A stretch of DNA of 64,000 nucleotides from Massilia sp. KIM (GCF_002007115.1 NZ_MVAD01000001.1:2790001-2854000); one strand, 5' to 3'; positions 33,533-42,374 are shown, counted from the first letter of the stretch. Program-made: numbers and translations. The notes: generated by a model not told the origin, from the letters alone.

Positions 33533-35599
33533 ATGAGCAAAACCCTACCCTGTGTCCTGATGCGCGCCGGCACCTCGCGCGGCCCCTTCTTCCTGCGTGA
33601 ATGGCTGCCCGAGGACGTCGAGACCCGCGACCAGGTCCTGATCGGCGCCATCGGCGCCTCCGACCCGCTCCAGCTCGACGGCGTGGGCGGCGGCAGCACC
33701 CTCAACAGCAAGGTGGCGATCGTGTCGCGCTCCAGCCGGCCGGATTGCGACCTGGACTACCTGTTCGCCCAGGTCGGGGTCGGCCAGCGCTCGGTCGACA
33801 CCCGCCCCAATTGCGGCAACATGCTGTCCGGCGTGCTGCCCTTCGCGCTCGAGCAGGGTCTGATCGAGGCCGACGAGGGCACGACCACCGCGCGCATTTA
33901 CAACGTCAACACCGGCGCCCGCATCGAGGTCACGGTGCAGACCCCGGGCCGGCGCATTACCTACGAGGGCGACGCCCGCATCGACGGTGTGGCCGGCACC
34001 GCGGCACCGATCCACCTCAACTTCCTCGACGCCTGGGGCGCGGTCACCGGCAGCGTCTTTCCCACCGGGCGCCGCATCGACCGCATCGACGGCGTCGAGG
34101 TGAGCTGCATCGACGCCGCCATGCCGCTGATGATGGTGCGCGCCGCCGACCTCGGCCTGAACGGACGCGAAAGCCCGTCCGAGCTGGACGCCAACACCGC
34201 CCTGCTGGAGCGCCTGGAAGCCCTGCGCCGCACCGCCGGCGCGCTGATGGGCCTGGGCGACGTTGCCGACAGCGTAGTGCCCAAACCGGTATTGGTCAGC
34301 GCCGGCGAGGGCGAGGACAGCATCACCTCGCGCTATTTCACGCCGCGCCGCTGCCACGCCTCGCATGCGGTGACCGGCGCCATCGGCGTGGCCACCGCCT
34401 TCGCCTTGCCGGGCACCGTGGCCAGCCGCGCACGTCCGCGCGCCGGCACCGGCAACGTGACCGTGCTGCACCCGTCCGGACGGATCGACATCGAGGTCGA
34501 GGTGGAAGGCGAAGGCGAGGCCGCCACGGTGCGGCGCGCGGCGCTGCTGCGCACCGCCAGGAAGATCATGCAGGGCGAGCTGTCGATCCCCGACTACGTG
34601 CTGTCGCGCCCCGCGCCCGCGAGTGCGCCCGCGAGCGCGCCGGCCAGCGCTTCGGCGAGCGCGCCGGATGCCGCGCCGGATGCCGCCCCGGCCTTCCCGG
34701 CGCGCCCGATCCGGATCGTGGTGCCGACCGTGGCCGGCGGCGGCAACGACGCCATGGCGCGCGCCATCGGCGCGGCCCTCGGCAGGCGCCTCGGGCAGCC
34801 GGTGATCGTCGACAACCGCGCCGGCGCCAACGGCAGCATCGCCGCCGAATACGTGGCCGGCAGCCCGCCCGACGGCCACACCCTGATGCTCGGCTACATC
34901 GCCACCCACGCCATGAATCCGGCCCTGCAGCAGTTGCGCTACGACCCGGTGGCGGACTTCGCCCCGGTCGGCCTGGTGGGCTATTCGCCGACCCTGCTGG
35001 TGGCCGCGCCGGGCGCCGGCATCGCCAGCGTGGGCGAGCTGCTGGCGCGCCTGCGCGCGGGGCCGCAGGGCTTGCGCTACGCCTCGGCCGGCATCGGCAC
35101 CGCCCCCCATTTCGCCGGCGCGATGTTCGCCCTGCGCACCCAGGCTGCGCTGCAGCACCGGCCCTTTGATGGCGCCGCCCACGCGGTCGACGCCACCATG
35201 TCGGGCCAGGTCCAGCTGATGTTCCCCAGCCTGTTCACCAGCGCCCGCCTGATCAAGAGCGGCAAGCTGCGCGCGCTGGCGGTCGCCGGGCCGCAGCGCA
35301 GCGCCATCCTGCCCGAGGTGCCGACCCTGGCCGAAGCCGGCGTCGAGGGCGTGGACGTGACCCAGTGGTATGCGCTGTTCGCGCCGGCCGGCACGCCGGA
35401 CGCCGTGGTGGAGCGACTGAACGCGGCGCTGCGCGCGGTGCTGGCCGAGCCGGAGGTGGCCGCGCGCATCGAGCAGGACGGCGCCCGGGTCCAGGGCGGC
35501 ACGCCGGAGGAGCTGCGCGCCCTGGTGCGCGCGGAGCTCGAGAAGTGGCGCGGGGTGGTCAGGGCGGCCAAGGAAAAGGGCGAACTCGCCCCCGCCTGA
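33533..35599 (+). CDS. Fusion protein: PrpF-family isomerase + TctC/Bug-type binding domain
   Basis: 688 residues in one uninterrupted frame. Residues 1-~357 are a PrpF/4-oxalomesaconate-tautomerase-type isomerase (CVLMRAGTSRGPFFLRE, QLDGVGGGSTLNSKVAI, the catalytic-type PNCGNMLSGV, RCHASHAVTGAIGVA). Residues ~360-386 are an Ala/Ser/Pro-rich linker with PASAPASAP repeats. Residues ~387-688 are a Bug/TctC substrate-binding domain (RPIRIVVPTVAGGGNDAMAR, VDNRAGANGSIAAEYVA, VTQWYALFAPAGTPDAVV). No signal peptide precedes either part, so the binding domain is predicted to be cytoplasmic, unlike normal TctC. PrpF members isomerise aconitate-type double bonds (cis/trans-aconitate, 2-methylaconitate, oxalomesaconate). 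A sequencing-error fusion is unlikely because the linker is in frame and coding-like. Confidence 0.88.
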   Translation: MSKTLPCVLMRAGTSRGPFFLREWLPEDVETRDQVLIGAIGASDPLQLDGVGGGSTLNSKVAIVSRSSRPDCDLDYLFAQVGVGQRSVDTRPNCGNMLSGVLPFALEQGLIEADEGTTTARIYNVNTGARIEVTVQTPGRRITYEGDARIDGVAGTAAPIHLNFLDAWGAVTGSVFPTGRRIDRIDGVEVSCIDAAMPLMMVRAADLGLNGRESPSELDANTALLERLEALRRTAGALMGLGDVADSVVPKPVLVSAGEGEDSITSRYFTPRRCHASHAVTGAIGVATAFALPGTVASRARPRAGTGNVTVLHPSGRIDIEVEVEGEGEAATVRRAALLRTARKIMQGELSIPDYVLSRPAPASAPASAPASASASAPDAAPDAAPAFPARPIRIVVPTVAGGGNDAMARAIGAALGRRLGQPVIVDNRAGANGSIAAEYVAGSPPDGHTLMLGYIATHAMNPALQQLRYDPVADFAPVGLVGYSPTLLVAAPGAGIASVGELLARLRAGPQGLRYASAGIGTAPHFAGAMFALRTQAALQHRPFDGAAHAVDATMSGQVQLMFPSLFTSARLIKSGKLRALAVAGPQRSAILPEVPTLAEAGVEGVDVTQWYALFAPAGTPDAVVERLNAALRAVLAEPEVAARIEQDGARVQGGTPEELRALVRAELEKWRGVVRAAKEKGELAPA

Positions 35600-35669
35600 A
35601 CGCGCCGCCCGGGCCTGCGCAAGGCCCGGCGCGCGCGTCCTGCGTGCGATGCCCGCCTGATGCGCAAGA

Positions 35670-35735
35670 CGCATCAATCACAAAATAATTTGCAATATAC
35701 AAATCAATAGGTTTACCCGACACTGATTCCATGCA
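35670..35735. promoter_or_regulatory. LysR-type operator/promoter, copy 2
   Basis: Copy of the segment at 28028-28093, with two mismatches in the first 39 bp. It includes the ATTTG-N7-CAAAT box (35688-35704), 90 bp before the tctC start codon. It probably gives the transporter genes the same LysR control as the enzyme operon. Confidence 0.75.
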
Positions 35736-35794
35736 GCGCCCCGGCGAGTCCGGCAGGCAGCGCGGAACACCACACCACAAATCAGGAGACAGAC

Positions 35795-36769
35795 ATGACG
35801 ACGAAGCCCTTCCCCAAGCTGCTGGCCGTGGCGGCCGCCCTTACCCTGAGCGCCGGCGCCCTGGCCCAGGACTACCCGGCGCGCGCCATCACCCTGGTGG
35901 TGCCCTACGCCGCCGGCGGCGGCACCGACAACGTGGCGCGCGCCCTGGCCAAGGGCATGTCGGACAAACTGGGCCAGGCGGTGGTGGTGGACAACCGCGG
36001 CGGCGGCGGCGGCGCGATCGGCTCCAAGCTGGTGGCCAAGGCCGACCCTGACGGCTATACCCTGCTGTTCGTCAGCTCCTCCTTCGTCACCCACGCGGCG
36101 ATCGAGGACAAGCCCTCCTACAACGTGACCAAGGACTATGCGCCGATCGCCATGATCGGCAGCGCGCCCCTGATCCTGGTCTCGAACAAGAACGTGGGCG
36201 TGAAGACCGTGCCGCAACTGATCTCGATGTCCAAGAAGCGGCCCGAGGGCATCAACTTCGCTTCCTCCGGACCGGGCACCGTGTTGCACCTGGCGGGCGA
36301 GCTGTTCAAGCAGCGCACCGGGGCCAACATGACCCACATCGCCTACAAGGGCAGCGGCCCGGCCACCGCCGACCTGCTGGCCGGGCGCACCCAGATCTTC
36401 TTCACCACCGTGCCGGCCATGGCCCCGCACGTGAAGGCCGGCGCGGTCGAACTGCTGGCGGTCACCGGCGCCGAGCGCTCGCCCCTATTCCCGAACACCC
36501 CGACCATCGCGGAAGCCGGCGTGGCCAAGTACAACATCACCACCTGGTGGGGCGTGCTGGCCCCGGCCAACACCCCGGCGCCGGTGGTGGCCAAGCTGAA
36601 CAAGGTGATCAACGAGATCGGCGCCTCGGCCGACATGAAGAACCGCCTTGTGAGCGAGGGCGCCACGCCCTACAGCGGCACCCCGGCCGCCTTCGGCGCC
36701 ATGCTCGGTTCCGAGCTGGCCCTGTGGCAGCAGGTCGCCAAGAGCTCCAACCTCAAGGACGTCGAGTAA
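35795..36769 (+). CDS. tctC: Tripartite tricarboxylate transporter substrate-binding protein (Bug family)
   Basis: 324 residues with a signal peptide (MTTKPFPKLLAVAAALTLSA, cleavage ALA-Q). A Bug-type Venus flytrap follows: YPARAITLVVPYAAGGGTDN, VVVDNRGGGGGAIGSK, ADPDGYTLLF, SSGPGTVLHLAGELF, TWWGVLAPANTPAPVV. It captures a carboxylate in the periplasm for TctAB. It is first of tctC-tctB-tctA, downstream of its own LysR-type box. A second, signal-less TctC domain exists in the fused gene just upstream. Citrate, aconitate and itaconate are the likeliest ligands from context. Confidence 0.93.
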   Translation: MTTKPFPKLLAVAAALTLSAGALAQDYPARAITLVVPYAAGGGTDNVARALAKGMSDKLGQAVVVDNRGGGGGAIGSKLVAKADPDGYTLLFVSSSFVTHAAIEDKPSYNVTKDYAPIAMIGSAPLILVSNKNVGVKTVPQLISMSKKRPEGINFASSGPGTVLHLAGELFKQRTGANMTHIAYKGSGPATADLLAGRTQIFFTTVPAMAPHVKAGAVELLAVTGAERSPLFPNTPTIAEAGVAKYNITTWWGVLAPANTPAPVVAKLNKVINEIGASADMKNRLVSEGATPYSGTPAAFGAMLGSELALWQQVAKSSNLKDVE

Positions 36770-36891
36770 GTCCTTGCCGCGCCGCCGCCCGGCGGCGCCC
36801 CTTTTCCCCGCAGCGCAGGAACGCGCGCCCCTCCGGGCGGGCGCCGGGGCCTGCCACGCCCGAATTTCACGCATCACAAGGAGACATCGCC

Positions 36892-37350
36892 ATGCGCTTC
36901 ATACGCAGTGCCAAGGACTTCTGGTCGGGAATCATGTTCCTGGCCATCGCCCTTTCCACCATCGTCATCGCCCAGGACTACCCGATGGGCAGCGCCGGGC
37001 GCATGGGCCCCGGCTTCTTCCCGGCCATGCTGGGCTGGATCCTGGCCGCCATCGCCCTGGTGGTCCTGATCGGCGCCCTCACCAAACCCGGCGAGGCCCT
37101 CGAACCGCTGGCCTGGAAGGACCTGGTCCTGGTGCTGGCCGCGGTGCTGCTGTTCGGCTTCCTGGTGCGCGGCGCCGGCCTGGCGATCGCGATCCCGCTG
37201 CTGATCGTGGTGAGCGCCTTCGGCAGCGTCAAGTTCCGCTGGAAGCCGACCCTGGCCCTGGCGGCCGGCGCGACCGTGTTCTGCGTGCTGCTGTTCGTCA
37301 AGGCGCTCGGCCTGCCGCTGCCGGTGCTGGGCAGCTGGTTCGGCGCCTGA
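36892..37350 (+). CDS. tctB: Tripartite tricarboxylate transporter small membrane subunit
   Basis: 152 residues with four predicted membrane helices (FWSGIMFLAIALSTIVIA; FFPAMLGWILAAIALVVLI; LVLVLAAVLLFGFLVRGAGL; a last helix ending in VKALGLPLPVLGSW). GSAGRMGPGFFP is the typical TctB entry motif. AAGGAGA precedes the ATG at 36892. It partners TctA to form the sodium- or proton-coupled permease. It is separated from tctA by 12 bp. Confidence 0.92.
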   Translation: MRFIRSAKDFWSGIMFLAIALSTIVIAQDYPMGSAGRMGPGFFPAMLGWILAAIALVVLIGALTKPGEALEPLAWKDLVLVLAAVLLFGFLVRGAGLAIAIPLLIVVSAFGSVKFRWKPTLALAAGATVFCVLLFVKALGLPLPVLGSWFGA

Positions 37351-37362
37351 GAGGAGAGCGAC

Positions 37363-38862
37363 GTGGACATCTTCGCCAACCTGGCGGTCGGCTTCGAGAC
37401 CGCCTTCACCCTCGCCAACCTGTTCTACTGCCTGCTCGGCGTCTTCGTCGGCACCGCGGTCGGCGTGCTGCCCGGCCTGGGGCCGACCGCCACCATCGCC
37501 ATGCTGCTGCCGATCACGTTCGGCCTGCCGCCGGTCTCCTCCCTGATCATGTTGTCGGGCATTTACTACGGCGCCCAGTACGGCGGCTCGACCACCGCGA
37601 TCCTGGTCAACCTGCCGGGCGAAGCCTCCTCGGTGGTCACGGCCCTGGACGGCTACAAGATGGCGCGCCAGGGCCAGGCCGGACGCGCCCTGGCCACCGC
37701 CGCCATCGCCTCCTTCTTTGCCGGCACCGTGGCCACCTGCCTGCTGGCCTGGTTCGCGCCGCCGCTGGCCAGCATGGCGCTGCAGTTCGGCCCGGCCGAA
37801 TACTTCTCGCTCATGACCATGGGCCTGGTGGCCTCGGTGGTGCTGGCCCATGGCTCGCTATTCAAGGCGGTCGGCATGGTGGTGGTCGGCCTGATCCTGG
37901 GCCTGATCGGCACCGACGTGAACTCGGGCGCCACCCGCTTCACCTTCGACCTGCCGCCGCTGGCCGACGGCATCAACTTCGTGATCGTGGCGATGGGCAT
38001 GTTCGGCCTGGGCGAGATCATCAAGAACCTCGAGCACGAGGAAACCCGCTCGATGACGATCAAGAAGATCGAGGGCCTGTTCCCGACCCGCGCCGACCTG
38101 CGCCGCATCGTCGGCCCGGTGCTGCGCGGCACCGGCCTGGGCTCGCTGCTGGGCATTCTGCCGGGCGGCGGCGCCATGCTGTCTTCCTTCGCCTCCTATT
38201 CGATCGAGAAGAAGGTCTCGCCCAACCGGGCCCAGTTCGGCAAGGGCGCGATCGAGGGCGTGGCCGCCCCGGAAGCGGCCAACAACGCCGGCGCCCAGAC
38301 CTCCTTCATCCCCATGCTGACCCTGGGCATCCCGTCCAACCCGGTGATGGCCCTGATGATCGGCGCCATGATCATCCAGGGCATCCAGCCCGGTCCGGGC
38401 GTGATCACCGAACAGCCGATGCTGTTCTGGGGCATGATCGCCTCGATGTGGATCGGCAACCTGTTCCTGGTGGTGCTCAACCTGCCCATGATCGGCCTGT
38501 GGGTGCGCATGATCATGGTGCCCTACCACCTGCTGTATCCGGCCATCCTGCTGTTCTGCGCGATCGGGGTATTCAGCCTGAACAACAGCGACTTCGACAT
38601 CACCCTGATGGCGGTGTTCGGCCTGTTCGGCTACCTGTGCGCCAAGCTCGACTGCGAGCCGGCGCCCCTGATGCTGGGCTTCATCATCGGCCCGATGATG
38701 GAAGAATACCTGCGCCGCGCCCTGCTGCTCTCGCGCAGCGACCCGATGGTCTTCGTCAGCAGCCCGATCAGCGCCACCATGCTGGCCATGTCCCTGGCGG
38801 CGCTGGTGATGGTGATGCTGCCGGCCCTGCGCAAGAAGCGCGAGGAAGCATTCGTCGAGTAA
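37363..38862 (+). CDS. tctA: Tripartite tricarboxylate transporter large permease subunit
   Basis: 499 residues with a GTG start and GAGGAG upstream. About 11-12 membrane helices. Family motifs seen are VGVLPGLGPTATIAMLLP, YYGAQYGGSTTAIL and LPGEASSVVTALDGY in the first half, and the mirrored LGILPGGGAMLSSF in the second half with EGVAAPEAANNAG and FIPMLTLGIPSNPV. It carries the substrate across the inner membrane using an ion gradient. It is the last gene of the unit; a 214-bp gap without a clear terminator follows. Confidence 0.95.
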   Translation: MDIFANLAVGFETAFTLANLFYCLLGVFVGTAVGVLPGLGPTATIAMLLPITFGLPPVSSLIMLSGIYYGAQYGGSTTAILVNLPGEASSVVTALDGYKMARQGQAGRALATAAIASFFAGTVATCLLAWFAPPLASMALQFGPAEYFSLMTMGLVASVVLAHGSLFKAVGMVVVGLILGLIGTDVNSGATRFTFDLPPLADGINFVIVAMGMFGLGEIIKNLEHEETRSMTIKKIEGLFPTRADLRRIVGPVLRGTGLGSLLGILPGGGAMLSSFASYSIEKKVSPNRAQFGKGAIEGVAAPEAANNAGAQTSFIPMLTLGIPSNPVMALMIGAMIIQGIQPGPGVITEQPMLFWGMIASMWIGNLFLVVLNLPMIGLWVRMIMVPYHLLYPAILLFCAIGVFSLNNSDFDITLMAVFGLFGYLCAKLDCEPAPLMLGFIIGPMMEEYLRRALLLSRSDPMVFVSSPISATMLAMSLAALVMVMLPALRKKREEAFVE

Positions 38863-39076
38863 GTCCCGCAGCACCCGGGCGCGGCCGGCGGCGGCCGCGC
38901 CTCTCCCCAAAGCCGGGGTCGGCGCTGCGCCGGCGCCACGCTTTGTCCCGGCTTGCCTCCCCGGCGCGCAAAAATCTTGTCCTGCGCCGCCCCGGTCCGC
39001 GTCCGGCACGTTACAATCGGAGCTTCTAGATGCCGCAAGGCAACACCCTCCGCCTGTATCCCTTGCCAGACCGACC

Positions 39077-41248
39077 ATGAATTCTCCCACTGCCCCGATT
39101 ATCGAAACGCCCGAGATCGCCGAACACCGCCGGGCCGTCAAGGCCAGGCCGCGCGATGCGCGCAGCCATGCCATGCTGGGCCTGGCCCTGCTGCGCGCAG
39201 GCCGGCTCGAGGAGGGGGTGGAGAGCCTGAAGCGAGCGCTCACTATCGCGCCCGCGATGACTACCCTGCATGGTGTGCTGGCGCCCGCCCTGCACGACCT
39301 GGGACGGCGCAAGGAAGCGATCGAGGCCTACCGCCGCGCCCTGCGCGTCGCGCCCAAGGACGCCGACCTGCACAAGGGCCTGGCCGACGTGCTGCGCCAG
39401 GAGGGCCAGCACGAGGCCGCCGCCGCCAGCGCGGCGCGCGCCGCCGAACTGGCGGGCGGCGACGCCGCGGTCCAGCTCAGCCTGGCCGTGGCCAGGTTCG
39501 CGCACAAGGAATATGCGGAGGCGGCCGCCGCCTTCGAACGCGTGCTCTCGCTCCAGCCCGAGCATCTCGAGGCCCGCCTCGACCTGGGCCGCACCTATGT
39601 CCAGCTCCAGCGCCCCGAGGACGCGGCGCGCTGCTTCGAGCAGGTGCTGGCGCGCGAGCCGGGCCGCCTGGACGCCACGGTCGGCCTGGGCAAGTCCCTG
39701 CGCGACCTGGACAAGAAGAAGGAGGCGCGCGAGGTCTACCAGCGCGCCCTGGAACGCCACCCGGACGACGCCATGGTGCTCGCCGAGCTCGGCACCTGCC
39801 TGCAGGAGCTGGGCGAGCTGGAAACCGCCCGCGCCATCCTCGAGCGCTGCATCGAACTGGCCGAGCCGGACGAGAACGTGCTGCGCTCGCTCGGCCTGTG
39901 CCACTTCGAGATGGGCGACTGGGAGCAGGCGCGCGACTGCTGGCAGCGCGCCATGGACATGGCGCCCTCGCCCCTCTCCCACAGCTCGCTGCTGTTCCTG
40001 CTCAGCCACAGCCTGAGCGACGCCCAGGCCCTGACCGCCGAGCATTTCCGCTATGGCGAGCTGTGGGAAACCCCGCTGCTGCCGCTGCGCCGTCCGCACC
40101 CGAACCCCAGGGACCCGCAGCGCCCGATCCGGGTCGGCTTCGTCTCGCCCGACCTGCACAGCCATGCGGTGGCCCAGTTCATCTCGCCGGTGTTCGCCCT
40201 GCTCAAGGACAGCCAGTCGGTGCAGACCCATGTCTATTACAACAACCGCATCGACGACGACACCACCAAGCTGCTGCGCAGCTTCGTGCCGCGCTGGCGC
40301 TCGATCATCGACCTCGACGACGAGGAGGCCGAGCGCCTGATCCGCGAGGACGGCATCGACATCCTGATCGACCTGGCCGGACACTCGGCCCTGAACCGCC
40401 TGACCCTGTTCGCACGCAAGCCGGCCCCGGTCCAGGCCAGCTGGATCGGCTATGCCGGCACCACCGGCCTGAAGGCCATGGATTACTACCTGTGCGACCA
40501 GTTCTACCTGCCGGAGGGCCGCTACGACGAGCAGTTCAGCGAGAAGATCGTGCGCATGCCGCTGATCGCACCCTTCCTGCCGCACGCGGCGGCGCCCGAG
40601 GTCAGCCCGCTGCCGGCCCTGAAGAATGGCTACATGACTTTCGGCAGTTTCCACCGCAGCAACAAGATCAGCCGCGAGGTCATCGCCCTGTGGTCGAAAC
40701 TGCTGCGCGCGACGCCGGATTCGAAGATGCTGCTGGGCGGCCTGAGCGGACGGGAGCAGAACATGCTGCGCTGGTTCGAGGAGGAAGGCATCGCGCGCGA
40801 GCGCCTGATCCTGCGCGAGCGCACCACCATGGGCCATTACCTGGCCCAGCACGCCGATGTCGACATCTGCTTCAGCCCCTTCCCCTACACCGGCGCGACC
40901 ACGGTCTGCCATGCACTGTGGATGGGCGTGCCGACCCTGACCACGATCGGCCCGACCAACCCCAGCCACGCGGCCCTGGGCTACCTGGCCCACCTTGGCC
41001 TGAGCTCCTTCCTGGCCGACGACGACGCCACCTTCGTCAACCTGGGCGTGTTCCTGTCCCAGAACCTGCCGACCCTGGCCGCCCTGCGCGCCGGCATGCG
41101 CGAGCGCTTCACCTCCTCGGTGGTGGGCTACCCGGGCGTGGTGGCGGCCGGCCTGGAGCTGGCGCTGCGCAAGATGTGGGTGCAGTGGTGCGAGGGCAAG
41201 GCGCCGGAACACCTGCGCGTGCGCCTGTCGGAACTGTCGCCGGAATAA
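39077..41248 (+). CDS. TPR + O-GlcNAc-transferase-like (GT41) glycosyltransferase
   Basis: 723 residues. Residues ~1-330 are tandem tetratricopeptide repeats (for example LHKGLADVLRQEGQHEAA, ARLDLGRTYVQLQRPEDA). Residues ~350-710 form the GT41 catalytic region seen in OGT/SPINDLY proteins: RVGFVSPDLHSHAVAQF, DILIDLAGHSALNRL, QASWIGYAGTTGLKAMDYYL, MTFGSFHRSNKIS and CFSPFPYTGATTVCHALWMG (nucleotide-sugar site). It modifies Ser/Thr of a protein in the cytoplasm. It lies directly before the flagellin gene, so flagellin is the expected acceptor. Confidence 0.9.
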   Translation: MNSPTAPIIETPEIAEHRRAVKARPRDARSHAMLGLALLRAGRLEEGVESLKRALTIAPAMTTLHGVLAPALHDLGRRKEAIEAYRRALRVAPKDADLHKGLADVLRQEGQHEAAAASAARAAELAGGDAAVQLSLAVARFAHKEYAEAAAAFERVLSLQPEHLEARLDLGRTYVQLQRPEDAARCFEQVLAREPGRLDATVGLGKSLRDLDKKKEAREVYQRALERHPDDAMVLAELGTCLQELGELETARAILERCIELAEPDENVLRSLGLCHFEMGDWEQARDCWQRAMDMAPSPLSHSSLLFLLSHSLSDAQALTAEHFRYGELWETPLLPLRRPHPNPRDPQRPIRVGFVSPDLHSHAVAQFISPVFALLKDSQSVQTHVYYNNRIDDDTTKLLRSFVPRWRSIIDLDDEEAERLIREDGIDILIDLAGHSALNRLTLFARKPAPVQASWIGYAGTTGLKAMDYYLCDQFYLPEGRYDEQFSEKIVRMPLIAPFLPHAAAPEVSPLPALKNGYMTFGSFHRSNKISREVIALWSKLLRATPDSKMLLGGLSGREQNMLRWFEEEGIARERLILRERTTMGHYLAQHADVDICFSPFPYTGATTVCHALWMGVPTLTTIGPTNPSHAALGYLAHLGLSSFLADDDATFVNLGVFLSQNLPTLAALRAGMRERFTSSVVGYPGVVAAGLELALRKMWVQWCEGKAPEHLRVRLSELSPE

Positions 41249-41266
41249 GCCCCGGCCAGATGCAAA

Positions 41267-41310
41267 AAGTGCCACACAAAAATATTTTAAAAAATTTCCG
41301 TGTGGCACTT
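41267..41310 (+). repeat. Inverted repeat before the flagellin gene
   Basis: An 11-bp perfect stem AAGTGCCACAC / GTGTGGCACTT encloses 22 bp of A/T-rich sequence. It lies between the glycosyltransferase stop and the flagellin start. It lacks a T-tract, so it is either a weak terminator or a regulatory element in the flagellin leader or promoter region. Confidence 0.6.
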
Positions 41311-41406
41311 AATGCCGGAAAGAAACCGGTCGCCTTGTACTGATGAGAGCGAGTGACGCACTCGATACAACGAACAGATTCTACCCAAACTGATTAGGAG
41401 TTCACC

Positions 41407-42276
41407 ATGCTGAGCCTTCACACCAACAACGCTGGCCTGTCCGCACAAAACGCGATCACCCGCACCCAGAACTCGCTGTCGACCTCGATGACCCGTCTGT
41501 CGACCGGTTACCGCATCAACTCGGCAATGGATGACGCTGCCGGCCTGCAGATCGCTACCCGCCTGAAAGCCCAGACCTCGGGCATGGGCGTGGCAATGCG
41601 CAACACCCAGAACTCGACCTCGATGCTGCAGACCGCCGAAGGCGCGCTGGACGAAGTCAGCAACATGCTGATCCGCATGAAGGACCTGGCAACCCAGGCC
41701 GCCGACGCTTCGTCGACCACCGCCGACAAGGGCGCCATGCAGTCGGAATTCGACGCACTGGGCAAGGAACTGTCGAACGTCCTGAAGAACACCACCTTCG
41801 CCGGCAGCAAGCTGATGGACGGCGGCACCCTGGGCACCGCTGCCCTGCAGTTCCAGATCGGCGCTTCGTCGAGCGAGACCATGTCGGTCGACCTGTCGGC
41901 AGCGATGTCGGCCGTGACCTCGGCAGTCAGCACCGCGACCGCCAAGTACTCGGCTCCGACCGCGACCGCAGCCGGCACCGAAATCGCCACCGGCACCGCC
42001 GCCAACACCACCATCACCAACCTGACCACCGCCCTCGACAAAGTCGGCGAACTGCGTTCGGGCCTGGGCGCTGCGGCTAACCGTCTGGAACACGTGTACA
42101 ACAACCTGGCCAACATCAGCACCAACAGCAAGGCCGCTGCCGGCCGCATCATGGACGTCGACTTCGCGACCGAATCCGCGAACATGACCTCCAACCAGAT
42201 GCTGCTGCAGGCGTCGACCGCCATGCTGAAGCAGTCGAACAGCCAGTCCTCGCTGGTCATGTCCCTGCTCCAGTAA
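41407..42276 (+). CDS. fliC: Flagellin
   Basis: 289 residues, short for a flagellin. The conserved D0/D1 N-terminus (LSLHTNNAGLSAQNAITRTQ, STGYRINSAMDDAAGLQIAT) and C-terminus (NRLEHVYNNLANISTN, DFATESANMTSNQMLLQAST) are intact. The central region is small and Thr/Ser/Ala-rich (about residues 160-210), a natural target for O-glycosylation. It forms the filament after export by the flagellar type III system. AGGAG lies 7 nt before the ATG. A perfect terminator follows, so it is a single-gene transcript. I found no clear sigma28 box upstream. Confidence 0.96.
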   Translation: MLSLHTNNAGLSAQNAITRTQNSLSTSMTRLSTGYRINSAMDDAAGLQIATRLKAQTSGMGVAMRNTQNSTSMLQTAEGALDEVSNMLIRMKDLATQAADASSTTADKGAMQSEFDALGKELSNVLKNTTFAGSKLMDGGTLGTAALQFQIGASSSETMSVDLSAAMSAVTSAVSTATAKYSAPTATAAGTEIATGTAANTTITNLTTALDKVGELRSGLGAAANRLEHVYNNLANISTNSKAAAGRIMDVDFATESANMTSNQMLLQASTAMLKQSNSQSSLVMSLLQ

Positions 42277-42314
42277 TATAGCGCTACCCCGGGCCCACGG
42301 GCCCGGACCCGCCG

Positions 42315-42343
42315 ATGGCCAACCTTCGGGTTGGCCATTTTCG
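42315..42343 (+). terminator. Rho-independent terminator after flagellin
   Basis: ATGGCCAACC-TTCG-GGTTGGCCAT, a perfect 10-bp stem with a UUCG tetraloop, followed by TTTCGTTT. It lies 38 bp after the flagellin stop. An open frame starts inside the hairpin, but the next gene begins later, at 42375. Confidence 0.93.
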
Positions 42344-42374
42344 TTTGAACCGCAGTCCGAGCCCGCTTCCGATC

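Noticed and set aside
39026..41308. Minus-strand open frame of 760 codons opposite the GT41 gene
   Set aside because: Long antisense frames are expected in very GC-rich DNA. The plus strand encodes a clear TPR/GT41 protein and the antisense product has no recognisable domain.
41311..41325. GCCGGAAA as a sigma28 -10 box for flagellin
   Set aside because: No TAAA-like -35 element lies about 15 bp upstream, so the match is not convincing.
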